From: Veillonellaceae bacterium
Lineage (GTDB): Bacteria; Bacillota; Negativicutes; Veillonellales; Veillonellaceae
Length of the DNA: 64,000 bases
Direction of reading: 5' to 3'
Assembly (NCBI GenBank): GCA_900766245.1
Contig: CAAFUR010000035.1
Span: 1-64,000 of the forward strand
Part shown: piece by piece, positions 42,505 through 50,892 of the stretch
Layout: each line of letters starts with the position of its first letter
Numbering within the stretch: position 1 is the first letter of the stretch
The notes under the pieces: model-generated
The model's input: only the letters and a program-made list of their open reading frames with translations
What the model was told of the DNA's origin: nothing
The model's database searches: none
Made by a program: the position numbers and the translations under genes

Positions 42505-43443
42505 TTATTCTCCTTGTAAGAATGCAATCGTTGCTGCTAAGGATGCTTCATCTTCAACATTGGCTAATTCCATTGCTTTGTTAATTTTTTTAGTGAAACC
42601 TGTTAATACTTTGCCAGGTCCTACTTCTACAAATCTTGTAGCACCAAAGTCTACCATTGTAGCTACACAATCTTCCCAAAGTACTGGTGCTGCCGCTTGT
42701 TTAACTAAAGCTGCTTTAATAGTAGCACCATCTTTTAGAATTTCACCTGTAATATTAGCTACAACAGGAATTTGTGCATCTTTCACTTCGATTTTGTCTA
42801 ATTCTTCTTGTAAACGTTTCGCTGCTGGTTCCATTAAACGACTATGGAAAGGCGCACTAACTGGTAACATAACAGCACGCTTAGCACCAGCTTCTTTCAT
42901 TTTTTCAGCTGCCACTTCTACGGCTTTTGTAGCACCAGCAATCACAATTTGTCCTGGGCAGTTAAAGTTAACTGCTTGTACAGAGCCTACAGTATCATTC
43001 ACTTCTCCGCAGATGCGAACTACTTCTTCACGTGGTAATGCTAAGATCGCAGCCATTGCGCCTTCACCCAATGGCACCGCTTCTTGCATATATTCTCCAC
43101 GTTTATGCACTACGTAAACAGCATCTTTAAAATCAAGAACACCTGCTGCTACTAAGGCACTATATTCACCAAGGCTATGACCACCTACGATATCAGGTGT
43201 AAAGCCTTTTTCTTTTAAAATTTCATAGCATGCCACACTAGCTGTTAAAATCGCAGGTTGTGTGTTTGCTGTTTTTACTAATTCCGTATCTGGACCTTCA
43301 AAACATAATTGTGAAATGGAATATCCCAATGCTTCATCTGCTTGTGCAAAACGCTCTCTTACGATAGGATACGCTTCGTACAAATCTTTCAACATACCTA
43401 CTTTTTGAGACCCTTGACCAGGGAATACAAATGCTGTTTTCAT
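42505..43443 (-). CDS. fabD: Malonyl-CoA:ACP transacylase
   Basis: A 312-residue acyltransferase that loads malonyl on ACP. FPGQGSQKVGM at the start, the nucleophile serine in GHSLGEYSALV (about residue 93), the catalytic histidine in PVSAPFHSRLM (about residue 200), and the C-terminal VEVGPGKVLTGF. It is in the fab operon, 15 bp after fabK and 1 bp before fabG. Confidence 0.97.
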   Translation of the reverse strand: MKTAFVFPGQGSQKVGMLKDLYEAYPIVRERFAQADEALGYSISQLCFEGPDTELVKTANTQPAILTASVACYEILKEKGFTPDIVGGHSLGEYSALVAAGVLDFKDAVYVVHKRGEYMQEAVPLGEGAMAAILALPREEVVRICGEVNDTVGSVQAVNFNCPGQIVIAGATKAVEVAAEKMKEAGAKRAVMLPVSAPFHSRLMEPAAKRLQEELDKIEVKDAQIPVVANITGEILKDGATIKAALVKQAAAPVLWEDCVATMVDFGATRFVEVGPGKVLTGFTKKINKAMELANVEDEASLAATIAFLQGE

Positions 43444-43458
43444 AAGGCTTCCTCCTGC

Positions 43459-44403
43459 TTATCGGATAACAGATTTTAAGTTCAACATTACTTCTTCTGC
43501 TTCACGAACAATATCTTGAATGATTGTAGCGCAAGGTTTAATATCAGTTAACATACCTGCGATTTGTCCAATCATAACGGAACCATTTTTAGTTTCCCCT
43601 TCAATAGCCGCTTTTCTAAGTGTACCAGCACCTAGGTTTTCAAGAGCTTCTTTTGGTGCTCCGCTGAACTCAAGGGATTGATATTTACGAGCTAATAAGT
43701 TCTCAATGATACGAACTGGGTGACCTGTTGTCAAGCCTGTCATCACTGTAGAACGATCTTTTGCTTTCAATACAGCTTCTTTATAATTCTCATGAGCAAT
43801 ACATTCTTCAGATACTACGAAACGAGAACCCATTTGAACGGCACTAGCGCCCAATGCTAAGGCTGCCGCCATACCGCGACCATCAGCAATACCACCAGCG
43901 GCGATAACAGGTACGTCCACAGCATCTACGATTTGAGGAATTAAACACATAGTTGTAATATCCCCTACGTGACCACCAGATTCAGTACCTTCTGCGATAA
44001 CTGCATCAATGCCACCACGAAGTAGACGTTTTGCTAAGAGTACAGAGGCTACCACTGGAATTACTTTCGTACCGATTTCTTTGAAAGCTGGCACCCATGT
44101 GGATGGATTACCTGCCCCAGTTGTGATAACTGGTACGCGTTCTTCCAAAGCAACTTCCATAACTTCATTCACAAATGGAGACATCAACATGATGTTACAG
44201 CCATATGGTTTGCTTGTGCGCTCTTTCAATTTATGAATTTCTGCACGGAATACATCTGGAGGCATATGACCTGCCCCGATAATTCCCAAACCGCCTGCTT
44301 CAGATACAGCAGCTGCTAATTCAGCTGTACCTAACCAAGCCATACCACCTTGAAGAACGGGATACTCTATCCCTAATAAATCACAAATATCAGTCTTAAT
44401 CAT
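43459..44403 (-). CDS. fabK: Enoyl-ACP reductase II (FMN-dependent)
   Basis: A 314-residue FMN-containing enoyl-ACP reductase completing each elongation round. Motifs: LQGGMAWLGTAELAAAVSEAGGLG, GAGNPSTWVP, AEGTESGGHVGDI, AAGGIADGRGMAAALALGA, VQMGSRFV and TGHPVRIIENLL. These match FabK of Streptococcus and Clostridia. FabK enzymes are resistant to triclosan. It is 10 bp after fabH. No FabI gene is seen in the window. Confidence 0.94.
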   Translation of the reverse strand: MIKTDICDLLGIEYPVLQGGMAWLGTAELAAAVSEAGGLGIIGAGHMPPDVFRAEIHKLKERTSKPYGCNIMLMSPFVNEVMEVALEERVPVITTGAGNPSTWVPAFKEIGTKVIPVVASVLLAKRLLRGGIDAVIAEGTESGGHVGDITTMCLIPQIVDAVDVPVIAAGGIADGRGMAAALALGASAVQMGSRFVVSEECIAHENYKEAVLKAKDRSTVMTGLTTGHPVRIIENLLARKYQSLEFSGAPKEALENLGAGTLRKAAIEGETKNGSVMIGQIAGMLTDIKPCATIIQDIVREAEEVMLNLKSVIR

Positions 44404-44413
44404 CTTGTCCTCC

Positions 44414-45409
44414 TTAGCACCATTTCATTACTAGACTTGCCCAAGTTAATCCTGCACCAAATCCAGCAACGGCAAGATTATCACCTTTTTGTAATTTTCC
44501 TGCACGCACTGCTTCATCTAAAGCAATCGCAATGGATGCTGCTGATGTGTTTCCATACTTAGGTAAATTAATAAATACTTTATCCTCTGTCAGATGCAAA
44601 CGATCTGCTGCAGATTTGATAATACGAGTATTCGCTTGATGTGGAATAAAGAAGTCTAATTCTTCCACTTCCATATTTGCCATTTCTAGAGCTTTCAATA
44701 CAGTTTTGCCCATTGTTTTTACAGCAAATTTATATACTTCTTGTCCATTCATATGAATGAAAGTTAACCCCTCTTCACGACGTTCCGTAGTCGGTGGCAA
44801 TGCGGTACCTCCAGATGGAATACATAGATGCATTCCGCCACTTCCATCAGCCCCCATATTCATACCGAGCATGCCATAGCCTTCTTCTACTGTAGACACT
44901 ACAGCAGCCCCAGCACCATCACCGAATAGAACACATGTATTACGATCTTCCCAGTTTACCACACGAGATAATACTTCAACGCCTACTACGAGGACATTTT
45001 TAAACAATCCCGCATTGATATAGGAACTAGCTGTAATCAAAGAGTATACATATCCTGAACAAGCTGCAGATAAATCAAAGGCTGCCGCTTTCGTAGCTCC
45101 TAGATTCGCTTGTACTAAACATGCCGTAGATGGAATTGCCATATCGCCTGTTAAGGTGGCAACAATAATACAATCGATATCTTCTGCTGTTAACTTAGCA
45201 GCTTCTAAGGCTTTTTTTGCCGCTTCTGTAGCCATATCTGAAGCATTTACACCTTCTGGTGCAATTCTACGTTCTTTAATGCCTGTTCGTTCTTGAATCC
45301 AAGCATCGCTAGTATCTACCATTTTTTCTAAATCTGCATTTGTAAGAACTTTTTCTGGCACATAGCTACCGGTACCAATAATTCCGACTGGCTTATTCAG
45401 CATTGTCAT
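44414..45409 (-). CDS. fabH: Beta-ketoacyl-ACP synthase III
   Basis: A 331-residue initiating condensing enzyme (acyl-CoA plus malonyl-ACP). GIIGTGSYVPEKVLTN at the N-terminus, the cysteine in DLSAACSGYVYSL (about residue 114), the histidine in FFIPHQANTRI and the asparagine in PKYGNTSAAS form the Cys-His-Asn triad. The start overlaps the plsX stop by 17 bp; an ATG two codons downstream is also possible. Confidence 0.96.
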   Translation of the reverse strand: MTMLNKPVGIIGTGSYVPEKVLTNADLEKMVDTSDAWIQERTGIKERRIAPEGVNASDMATEAAKKALEAAKLTAEDIDCIIVATLTGDMAIPSTACLVQANLGATKAAAFDLSAACSGYVYSLITASSYINAGLFKNVLVVGVEVLSRVVNWEDRNTCVLFGDGAGAAVVSTVEEGYGMLGMNMGADGSGGMHLCIPSGGTALPPTTERREEGLTFIHMNGQEVYKFAVKTMGKTVLKALEMANMEVEELDFFIPHQANTRIIKSAADRLHLTEDKVFINLPKYGNTSAASIAIALDEAVRAGKLQKGDNLAVAGFGAGLTWASLVMKWC

Positions 45410-46421
45410 ATGTTAGGGTCCCTTCTTCTTCAATACTTGAGGAAATATGTTCAATCAATTTCCGTTCTACTAGATCTCCAGCAATTTTAATGGCTGTCAT
45501 AATTTCCTTAGACTTAGAGCTACCATGGCAAATGATAAATACACCATTTACCCCTAATAGAGGTGCTCCGCCATTTTCTGTGTGATCTAGTCGTTTTTTT
45601 ATTTTCTTAAACACAGGAACAATCAATAAGGCTCCTAGTTTAGAGATAATGCTACTTTGTTTGATGCCTTCTTTTAGAATATCTTGTACCACTGATACAA
45701 GACCTTCTGCAAATTTTAGCACCACATTACCTACAAATCCATCACATACTACTACATCTACCGTCCCTTTTGGAATATCACGGCCTTCCACATTCCCTTT
45801 AAATGGGATTGTTTTTAGTTTTTGTAGTAACGGATAGGTTTCTAAGACAACTTCATTTCCTTTTGTGGATTCTTCGCCAATATTTAACAAGCCCACAGTT
45901 GGGTTAGGTTTACCAAGTAACAACTGCGCATAGTTATATCCCATGATAGCCCCTTGCACTAGATGTTTTGGCTTACTATTCGCATTAGCACCAGAATCTA
46001 GCATAATTGTCACGCCATTCGCTGTTGGTAATGGTGTAGCAATACAAGGGCGCTCAATCCCTTTGATTCTTCCTAATCCTAGTAAAGCTGATGCCACGGC
46101 CGCCCCAGTACTACCTGGCGCAATCACCGCATCACAAATTTTTTCACGAACCAACCGTGTCGCCACCGCAATGGATGCATCTTTTTTCTTGCGTAACGCA
46201 ATACTAGGATGCTCATGCATTTCTATGACTTCACTAGCATGATGAATGGAAATTCTTGGATTCTCCAGTTCACCTTCTGCTTCTAAAATTTCTTTTATTT
46301 TACTTTCATCACCGACAAGCACGATATCCATAGTATCATATTCGTGCACAGCGGCAATAGAGCCTAAGACTATTTCGAGGGGAGCAAAATCGCCACCCAT
46401 AGCATCTACTGCAATCTTCAT
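45393..46421 (-). CDS. plsX: Phosphate acyltransferase PlsX
   Basis: A 342-residue enzyme that makes acyl-phosphate from acyl-ACP for phospholipid synthesis. MKIAVDAMGGDFAPLEIVLG at the start, ALRKKKDASIAVATRLV, PGSTGAAVASALLGLGRI, GNVEGRDIPKGTVDVVVCDGFVGN and LLGVNGVFIICHGSS are family-specific. It lies 9 bp after fapR, as in the fapR-plsX-fabD order of Bacillus, and probably shares FapR control. Confidence 0.96.
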   Translation of the reverse strand: MKIAVDAMGGDFAPLEIVLGSIAAVHEYDTMDIVLVGDESKIKEILEAEGELENPRISIHHASEVIEMHEHPSIALRKKKDASIAVATRLVREKICDAVIAPGSTGAAVASALLGLGRIKGIERPCIATPLPTANGVTIMLDSGANANSKPKHLVQGAIMGYNYAQLLLGKPNPTVGLLNIGEESTKGNEVVLETYPLLQKLKTIPFKGNVEGRDIPKGTVDVVVCDGFVGNVVLKFAEGLVSVVQDILKEGIKQSSIISKLGALLIVPVFKKIKKRLDHTENGGAPLLGVNGVFIICHGSSKSKEIMTAIKIAGDLVERKLIEHISSSIEEEGTLTYDNAE

Positions 46422-46430
46422 AGTTCACCT

Positions 46431-46985
46431 TTATTCTATCACAGATTCCATAATGAATTTAGCGCGAAACACTTCTTTTATGTTATCTTTGATTGTTACT
46501 TTTATAAAGAATTTTTCTCCTCGTTGTCGCACTAACTCTGCTTTCGCCGCTAAATTGACATCACTCTTAACAAGACTTTTATACTTAATATTCCCAACTC
46601 CAGCAATCATCGTAGGTACTCCTACAATGGCTCTCGCCAATGAGTTCGCTTGAGCATATAAATATTGTGCCTCTACGTAACCAGAGCGATCCAGCATATC
46701 TTTTGTAGTGCGAAGAACACTGATGCCGTATTGTCCTACTGCTAAATCAATGACATCTCCTACCACATCTGCCCGATCTATATGCTGTCGGTCATCAGAA
46801 TGCTCCTGTGCCATTGCCTTAATCCGTTCACGTAATTCAGGAATGCCCAAAGCCAACCGATCCAATCGAATGGTAGGAACACTGACACCAAAATATGTGG
46901 CCAATTCCTCATCTGTCGTGAAGGGACTTATATTCAGTTTTTCGCGCAATAACTGTTGTCGTTCTTCCTTCTTTATACGACTCAT
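46431..46985 (-). CDS. fapR: Fatty acid biosynthesis repressor FapR
   Basis: A 184-residue malonyl-CoA-sensing repressor. The N-terminal helix-turn-helix covers ISPFTTDEELATYFGV and SVPTIRLDR (about residues 20-55), and the hotdog-fold effector domain covers about 70-184 (QYGISVLRTTKDMLDR, AQANSLARAIVGVP, NIKYKSLVKSDVNLAAKAEL). The start is the ATG at 46985 with AAAGGTGG upstream. A FapR-operator-like site lies 10 bp before the start codon, so autoregulation of the whole fab operon is likely. Confidence 0.93.
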   Translation of the reverse strand: MSRIKKEERQQLLREKLNISPFTTDEELATYFGVSVPTIRLDRLALGIPELRERIKAMAQEHSDDRQHIDRADVVGDVIDLAVGQYGISVLRTTKDMLDRSGYVEAQYLYAQANSLARAIVGVPTMIAGVGNIKYKSLVKSDVNLAAKAELVRQRGEKFFIKVTIKDNIKEVFRAKFIMESVIE

Positions 46986-46995
46986 ATAACCACCT

Positions 46996-47014
46996 TTTAT
47001 GACCAAGTAATAAT
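46996..47014 (-). promoter_or_regulatory. FapR operator
   Basis: On the minus strand ATTATTACTTGGTCATAAA matches 14 of 19 positions of the B. subtilis-type FapR box (TTAGTACCTAGTCTTAA core). It lies just after the predicted transcription start of fapR. Confidence 0.65.
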
Positions 47015-47025
47015 ACTTCCATACA

Positions 47026-47055
47026 ATTATACTCTAAAATGATAATAGTATGCAA
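47026..47055 (-). promoter_or_regulatory. Promoter of the fapR-plsX-fab operon
   Basis: TTGCAT (47050-47055), an 18-nt spacer and a perfect TATAAT (47026-47031) on the minus strand. Confidence 0.65.
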
Positions 47056-47088
47056 GCTTTTCTTTATTACTATGCAAAATATGCATAC

Positions 47089-48237
47089 TTATTTGAGAAT
47101 GGTCAACGTTCCTTCATTCCTTCTTACATGGATTGGTGCGCTTCTATCCATTGTAGCAGGTCTACGGTCTACTACTTTAATATACCCTTTTAATACATCC
47201 ACTACGATAGGATATACATCTTCTTGGTATATGATACCCGCCGTTTCTGGAGTATCCCCACCAATGATATTTTGAATGTGGCTTCCTGTGAAAGCATATC
47301 CTTTCCCTGTAGCCAACAGCAGTTCTTCATGACCAGTACGATGTCGCTTAGCTCCAATCCACTGATGATGCCAAGCGGCATTATTTTTTAATACTAAGGT
47401 AATACCTGATTGATGAGGATTAATGCCACTTTCAGCAAATTCATTTAAAGCTCCACCAGTCCAATTGGAGTCCTTTGTGCCAAGATTCATCGCGATATAT
47501 GAGCCATGACGACCTGGATTAGGGTTCAACCCATAATTTTTATTAAGCACACCAAGATTACCCGTCACTTGTACTGTCGGATACTGATCAACCTGCTCCA
47601 CAGAAGAAATCGTTGTGCTTGTATAGGTATCAGCTAATCGGTTAGTACCAATGCCAATGCTACCTTCTTCGACAATAGCAGCATACACATCTGCCTGCTT
47701 AAATGGCACAGTTTCAATTTTCACAGGACCGTCTAACGTAATATAACTATCTTTATTAGCTTGTACCCCATTGCCAACGGCATGAATCACAGTAGGTCCG
47801 TGAACAACAACCTGTGTGTCATACTTAGGGTCATCAATCTGTTTACGCCCAAATCCTGCGTATATGCCACTCATATAATAATGAGCCATTTCATCCGCTT
47901 GGTCATAGTGGTGAGCATTACTTAGATCTACTTGCAAGCCCTTGTGGACAGTTAACTTAGTACCATCCAATACATAAATACCAGTTACATTATGTTGCTT
48001 CTGCTGCACCGTGTCATACCCTACACCATTTACCTTAATATGCAGTCCCTCTGGATAGTTGAGCACCTCATGGTATTTGCGCATCGCCACAGCTCGCCCC
48101 GCTGTGCTTACCTCAATGAGCTCCGGTTGCGTCACAACCTGTTGAAAGCCTATCTCTGCCGACGCTCCATACACAAATGGTACAGTACTCAAACATGCCA
48201 TAACAAGTCCTGCTAGTACATTTCGCTTATCATTCAT
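47089..48237 (-). CDS. Autotransporter-passenger-like exported protein without a barrel
   Basis: A 382-residue protein with an N-terminal signal peptide (NDKRNVLAG, hydrophobic core, YGASA cleavage region). The rest is similar to the passenger of the 751-residue autotransporter at 13980-16235: HYYMSGIYAGFG, GNGVQANKDSYI, LGVLNKNYGLNPNP, LNEFAESGINPHQSG and WIGAKR have clear counterparts in the same order. The frame stops cleanly at TILK where the paralogue continues toward its barrel. No barrel remnant follows before the fapR promoter. It may be a truncated autotransporter or a periplasmic/secreted protein. A TATACT (48296-48301) lies upstream. Confidence 0.75.
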   Translation of the reverse strand: MNDKRNVLAGLVMACLSTVPFVYGASAEIGFQQVVTQPELIEVSTAGRAVAMRKYHEVLNYPEGLHIKVNGVGYDTVQQKQHNVTGIYVLDGTKLTVHKGLQVDLSNAHHYDQADEMAHYYMSGIYAGFGRKQIDDPKYDTQVVVHGPTVIHAVGNGVQANKDSYITLDGPVKIETVPFKQADVYAAIVEEGSIGIGTNRLADTYTSTTISSVEQVDQYPTVQVTGNLGVLNKNYGLNPNPGRHGSYIAMNLGTKDSNWTGGALNEFAESGINPHQSGITLVLKNNAAWHHQWIGAKRHRTGHEELLLATGKGYAFTGSHIQNIIGGDTPETAGIIYQEDVYPIVVDVLKGYIKVVDRRPATMDRSAPIHVRRNEGTLTILK

Positions 48238-48371
48238 ACATACTCCCCTTACGAATCACTTGGACCTCTACTATGAATATCTTTATATCCTCTTTAGTAT
48301 ACCATTGGTAAGAGCCATTGCCTATGGTAGTGCTATTCCAATTGGTCATACAACATCTAGTAGGTAACAAA

Positions 48372-48400
48372 ATGAGACGCCCCTCGTCGGAACGTCTCAT
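48372..48400 (-). terminator. Terminator after the first TonB receptor gene
   Basis: ATGAGACG / CGTCTCAT with a 13-nt loop, followed by TTTTG on the minus strand, 22 bp after the stop. Confidence 0.75.
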
Positions 48401-48421
48401 ATTATTAATATTATAGTTGTA

Positions 48422-50665
48422 TTAGAATTTGAATTTCATACTTGCAGAATATGTGCGGCCTACTGTGGCTTCATCATCAAAGAAAATGCGATCAAATACA
48501 TTTTGTACTCCAAATTGGATCGTCGTTTCTTTTGATAATTTATAATTCACAGAGAGATTCGAGATAACATAGCTATCCCGTGAACCATATTGTCCCGTAA
48601 CCTCATCCACTGATTGTCGACGGCTTATATATTGAGTATCGAAAAGAGCATTCCATTTTGAGCTCGTGTATTCAACCCCAGCATGGATGATATGTTTAGG
48701 AATATCAAAATTAGTTTCTTCATATGCCTTAGCATTAGTTTGCGGAATAGCATTATGATTTACCCGTCCTGTTTGCCATGTGTAATTGCCAAACACTGAC
48801 CACTTTGGAGACAATTGATGACGAAGTTCTAGTTCCACGCCACGACGAGTTTCAGAGTCTACATTACTGTACATTTTGTAATCAACTTTTTTATTTTTAT
48901 AATATGTTACAAATTTCACTTTATCTTTTGTGTTTACATAGAATCCTGTTATACCCAATGTAGTCTTCGTATCCCAAGATTTTTTCAATCCAACTTCAAA
49001 AGTATCTGACTTTTCTGGATTTAAATCTGGGTTCGCTTTCACAGTACCACTATAACGATAAACTTGATTTAATGGCGGTGGATTAAAGGAGTGTCCATAG
49101 GATGCATATATATTTAAAGAGTCTGTTACATAATGTTCTACACCAACTTTAGGGCTCCACTCTGTATATTTACCTTCTCCATGTTGTACTGTATCATATT
49201 GTTTCTTATCTTCATTATATGTAATATGCTGACCATCAAATTTTTTGAATTGATCCACACGAAGTCCCGTATACACAGCCCAATCATCATTTGGACGATA
49301 CGTATCTTGTAAGAATAACGCTATATTACGAGTAGTCCCTTTATTCACTTCATAAACCCCATCTGGATACGTCGTAGAATCATAAGAACTATGGTCTCTC
49401 CAATTGGTTAAATCTCTACGTGTTTGATCAAAACTTTCTTGTTTCCAGTTAAGACCAGCTACAACAGTATGTTTTCCTATATGTTCCCATATTTTTTGAG
49501 TATCAAAGTTAATTGTTTTTCCTGGATAGAAGGAATCATCTCCAGGTCCGTTATAGTCCGCTGTCTTAGGGTTATTTGGACTAGAAAATCCATCTTTCTT
49601 ACGATCTAATATATTGAAAGAGGCCTGTATTTTATTAGCGTCATTTTTATATTGTAAACCATGAGAATGATATTCTCGTAATCCATCATACCCTAAATAT
49701 CTATATGTTTTTAGTTCTACTCCCTCATTGTCATTTACTTTTACAATACCAGCAAATACAGGTTTCCCCTTTTCTGTAATTGTACTCATAGGATTCTTAT
49801 ACACATATGTGTTATTAGTATATAAATAAGAATATGTTAGGGATTCCTTATCTCTCAATTTCACAGTTGCATAAACAGACAAGTTTTTATTATTGAAAGC
49901 TTTATCTCCACGACTACCTAACAAATAGTCACCATCCTTTGTTTGCGGAATAGGCGTATCTGGAGTAATTGTTTTATCACCCGCTTCTAACTCGTATGCA
50001 CCTCCTACGATAAAGAATCCTGGGAATCCACCTGTCCTACGTTGTTCTGCAGAAACGCCTACAGATACACGATCAGTTACGCGCGCATCAAATCCTAATT
50101 CATTATTCCATGTGCCATGGGAGCTATGTCCTATTTGTCCATGCCAATGAATATCTCGTACAGATTCTTTAGGTGCTACTTGTTTTGTTTGAATGCTAAT
50201 AACACCGGCTACACCTCTACCACCATAAAGTGAGGAACTAGCACCTCGCACCAATTCAATACGATCAATCGTATGTACTGGAATAGCTTCCCAATCTACG
50301 CCATTATTAAAAGTATTATTCATTGGTACACCATTAAGCAATACTAATATATTAGTAGAACCAAAGCCACGAATTTGTAAACCACCATTCCCAACTTGAC
50401 TTTTATATACACCTGGTAATAGTTGTAACGCATCTGCTACAGTATCCACCCGTTTGGCTTCAATATCTTTTTGTGTCACTACAGATACTGAGCTAGGTGT
50501 TTTAGCAACGTCTTCCATCGTCCGTGTAGCTGTTACTGTCACTGTTGGCAATATAACGGTTTCCTCTGCTGCAGAAGTATCCACTGCCTGTACCGCTTGA
50601 CTCGTCATAGCAGACAAAATCATGGACAATAACGCTAATTGTGCCTTACCTATTTTTGTTTTCAT
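48422..50665 (-). CDS. TonB-dependent outer-membrane receptor (first of a tandem pair)
   Basis: A 747-residue receptor. Signal peptide residues 1-27 (MKTKIGKAQL, core, VQA), a TonB-box-like ETVILPTVTVTA near residue 35, a plug domain (KTPSSVSVVTQKDIE, LLPGVYKSQVG, IELVRGASSSLYGGRG near residue 140), and a 22-strand barrel with the repeat-like segment NPDLNPEKSDTFEVGLKKSW and the C-terminal SASMKFKF. Plug features resemble CirA/FepA-type siderophore receptors; the true ligand is unknown. It is followed by a terminator and preceded by a promoter overlapped by a 19-bp palindrome. It is highly similar to the receptor at 50893. Confidence 0.93.
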   Translation of the reverse strand: MKTKIGKAQLALLSMILSAMTSQAVQAVDTSAAEETVILPTVTVTATRTMEDVAKTPSSVSVVTQKDIEAKRVDTVADALQLLPGVYKSQVGNGGLQIRGFGSTNILVLLNGVPMNNTFNNGVDWEAIPVHTIDRIELVRGASSSLYGGRGVAGVISIQTKQVAPKESVRDIHWHGQIGHSSHGTWNNELGFDARVTDRVSVGVSAEQRRTGGFPGFFIVGGAYELEAGDKTITPDTPIPQTKDGDYLLGSRGDKAFNNKNLSVYATVKLRDKESLTYSYLYTNNTYVYKNPMSTITEKGKPVFAGIVKVNDNEGVELKTYRYLGYDGLREYHSHGLQYKNDANKIQASFNILDRKKDGFSSPNNPKTADYNGPGDDSFYPGKTINFDTQKIWEHIGKHTVVAGLNWKQESFDQTRRDLTNWRDHSSYDSTTYPDGVYEVNKGTTRNIALFLQDTYRPNDDWAVYTGLRVDQFKKFDGQHITYNEDKKQYDTVQHGEGKYTEWSPKVGVEHYVTDSLNIYASYGHSFNPPPLNQVYRYSGTVKANPDLNPEKSDTFEVGLKKSWDTKTTLGITGFYVNTKDKVKFVTYYKNKKVDYKMYSNVDSETRRGVELELRHQLSPKWSVFGNYTWQTGRVNHNAIPQTNAKAYEETNFDIPKHIIHAGVEYTSSKWNALFDTQYISRRQSVDEVTGQYGSRDSYVISNLSVNYKLSKETTIQFGVQNVFDRIFFDDEATVGRTYSASMKFKF

Positions 50666-50691
50666 ACGTACTCCCCTTGTCTATACTAAAA

Positions 50692-50710
50692 ATAAAATAT
50701 CCTATTTTAT
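50692..50710. promoter_or_regulatory. 19-bp palindrome at the first TonB receptor promoter
   Basis: ATAAAATA-TCC-TATTTTAT, an 8-3-8 perfect inverted repeat, starts next to the -10 element (50711-50716) and covers the predicted start site. It is a good operator candidate for iron- or metal-dependent repression. Confidence 0.45.
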
Positions 50711-50738
50711 AGTATAGCACTAATTTTCATCATTGAAA
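50711..50738 (-). promoter_or_regulatory. Promoter of the first TonB receptor
   Basis: TTTCAA (50733-50738), 16-nt spacer and TATACT (50711-50716) on the minus strand. The layout and spacer (TGAAAATTAGTG) match the promoter of the second receptor. Confidence 0.6.
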
Positions 50739-50843
50739 GTCCTCACACAATGAATGTTAGTTATTTTTACACTTAATATTATGATATTCTCCCTTTTCTA
50801 TGTCTTACACTTATGAACATACACCCTTTAAAAACTTATTATG

Positions 50844-50880
50844 AAAAATGAGACATTCATACAATGAATGTCTCATTTTT
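50844..50880 (-). terminator. Terminator after the second TonB receptor gene
   Basis: AAAAATGAGACATTCA / TGAATGTCTCATTTTT form a 16-bp perfect stem with a 5-nt loop, 12 bp after the stop. Confidence 0.8.
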
Positions 50881-50892
50881 CAGATTTCTATA

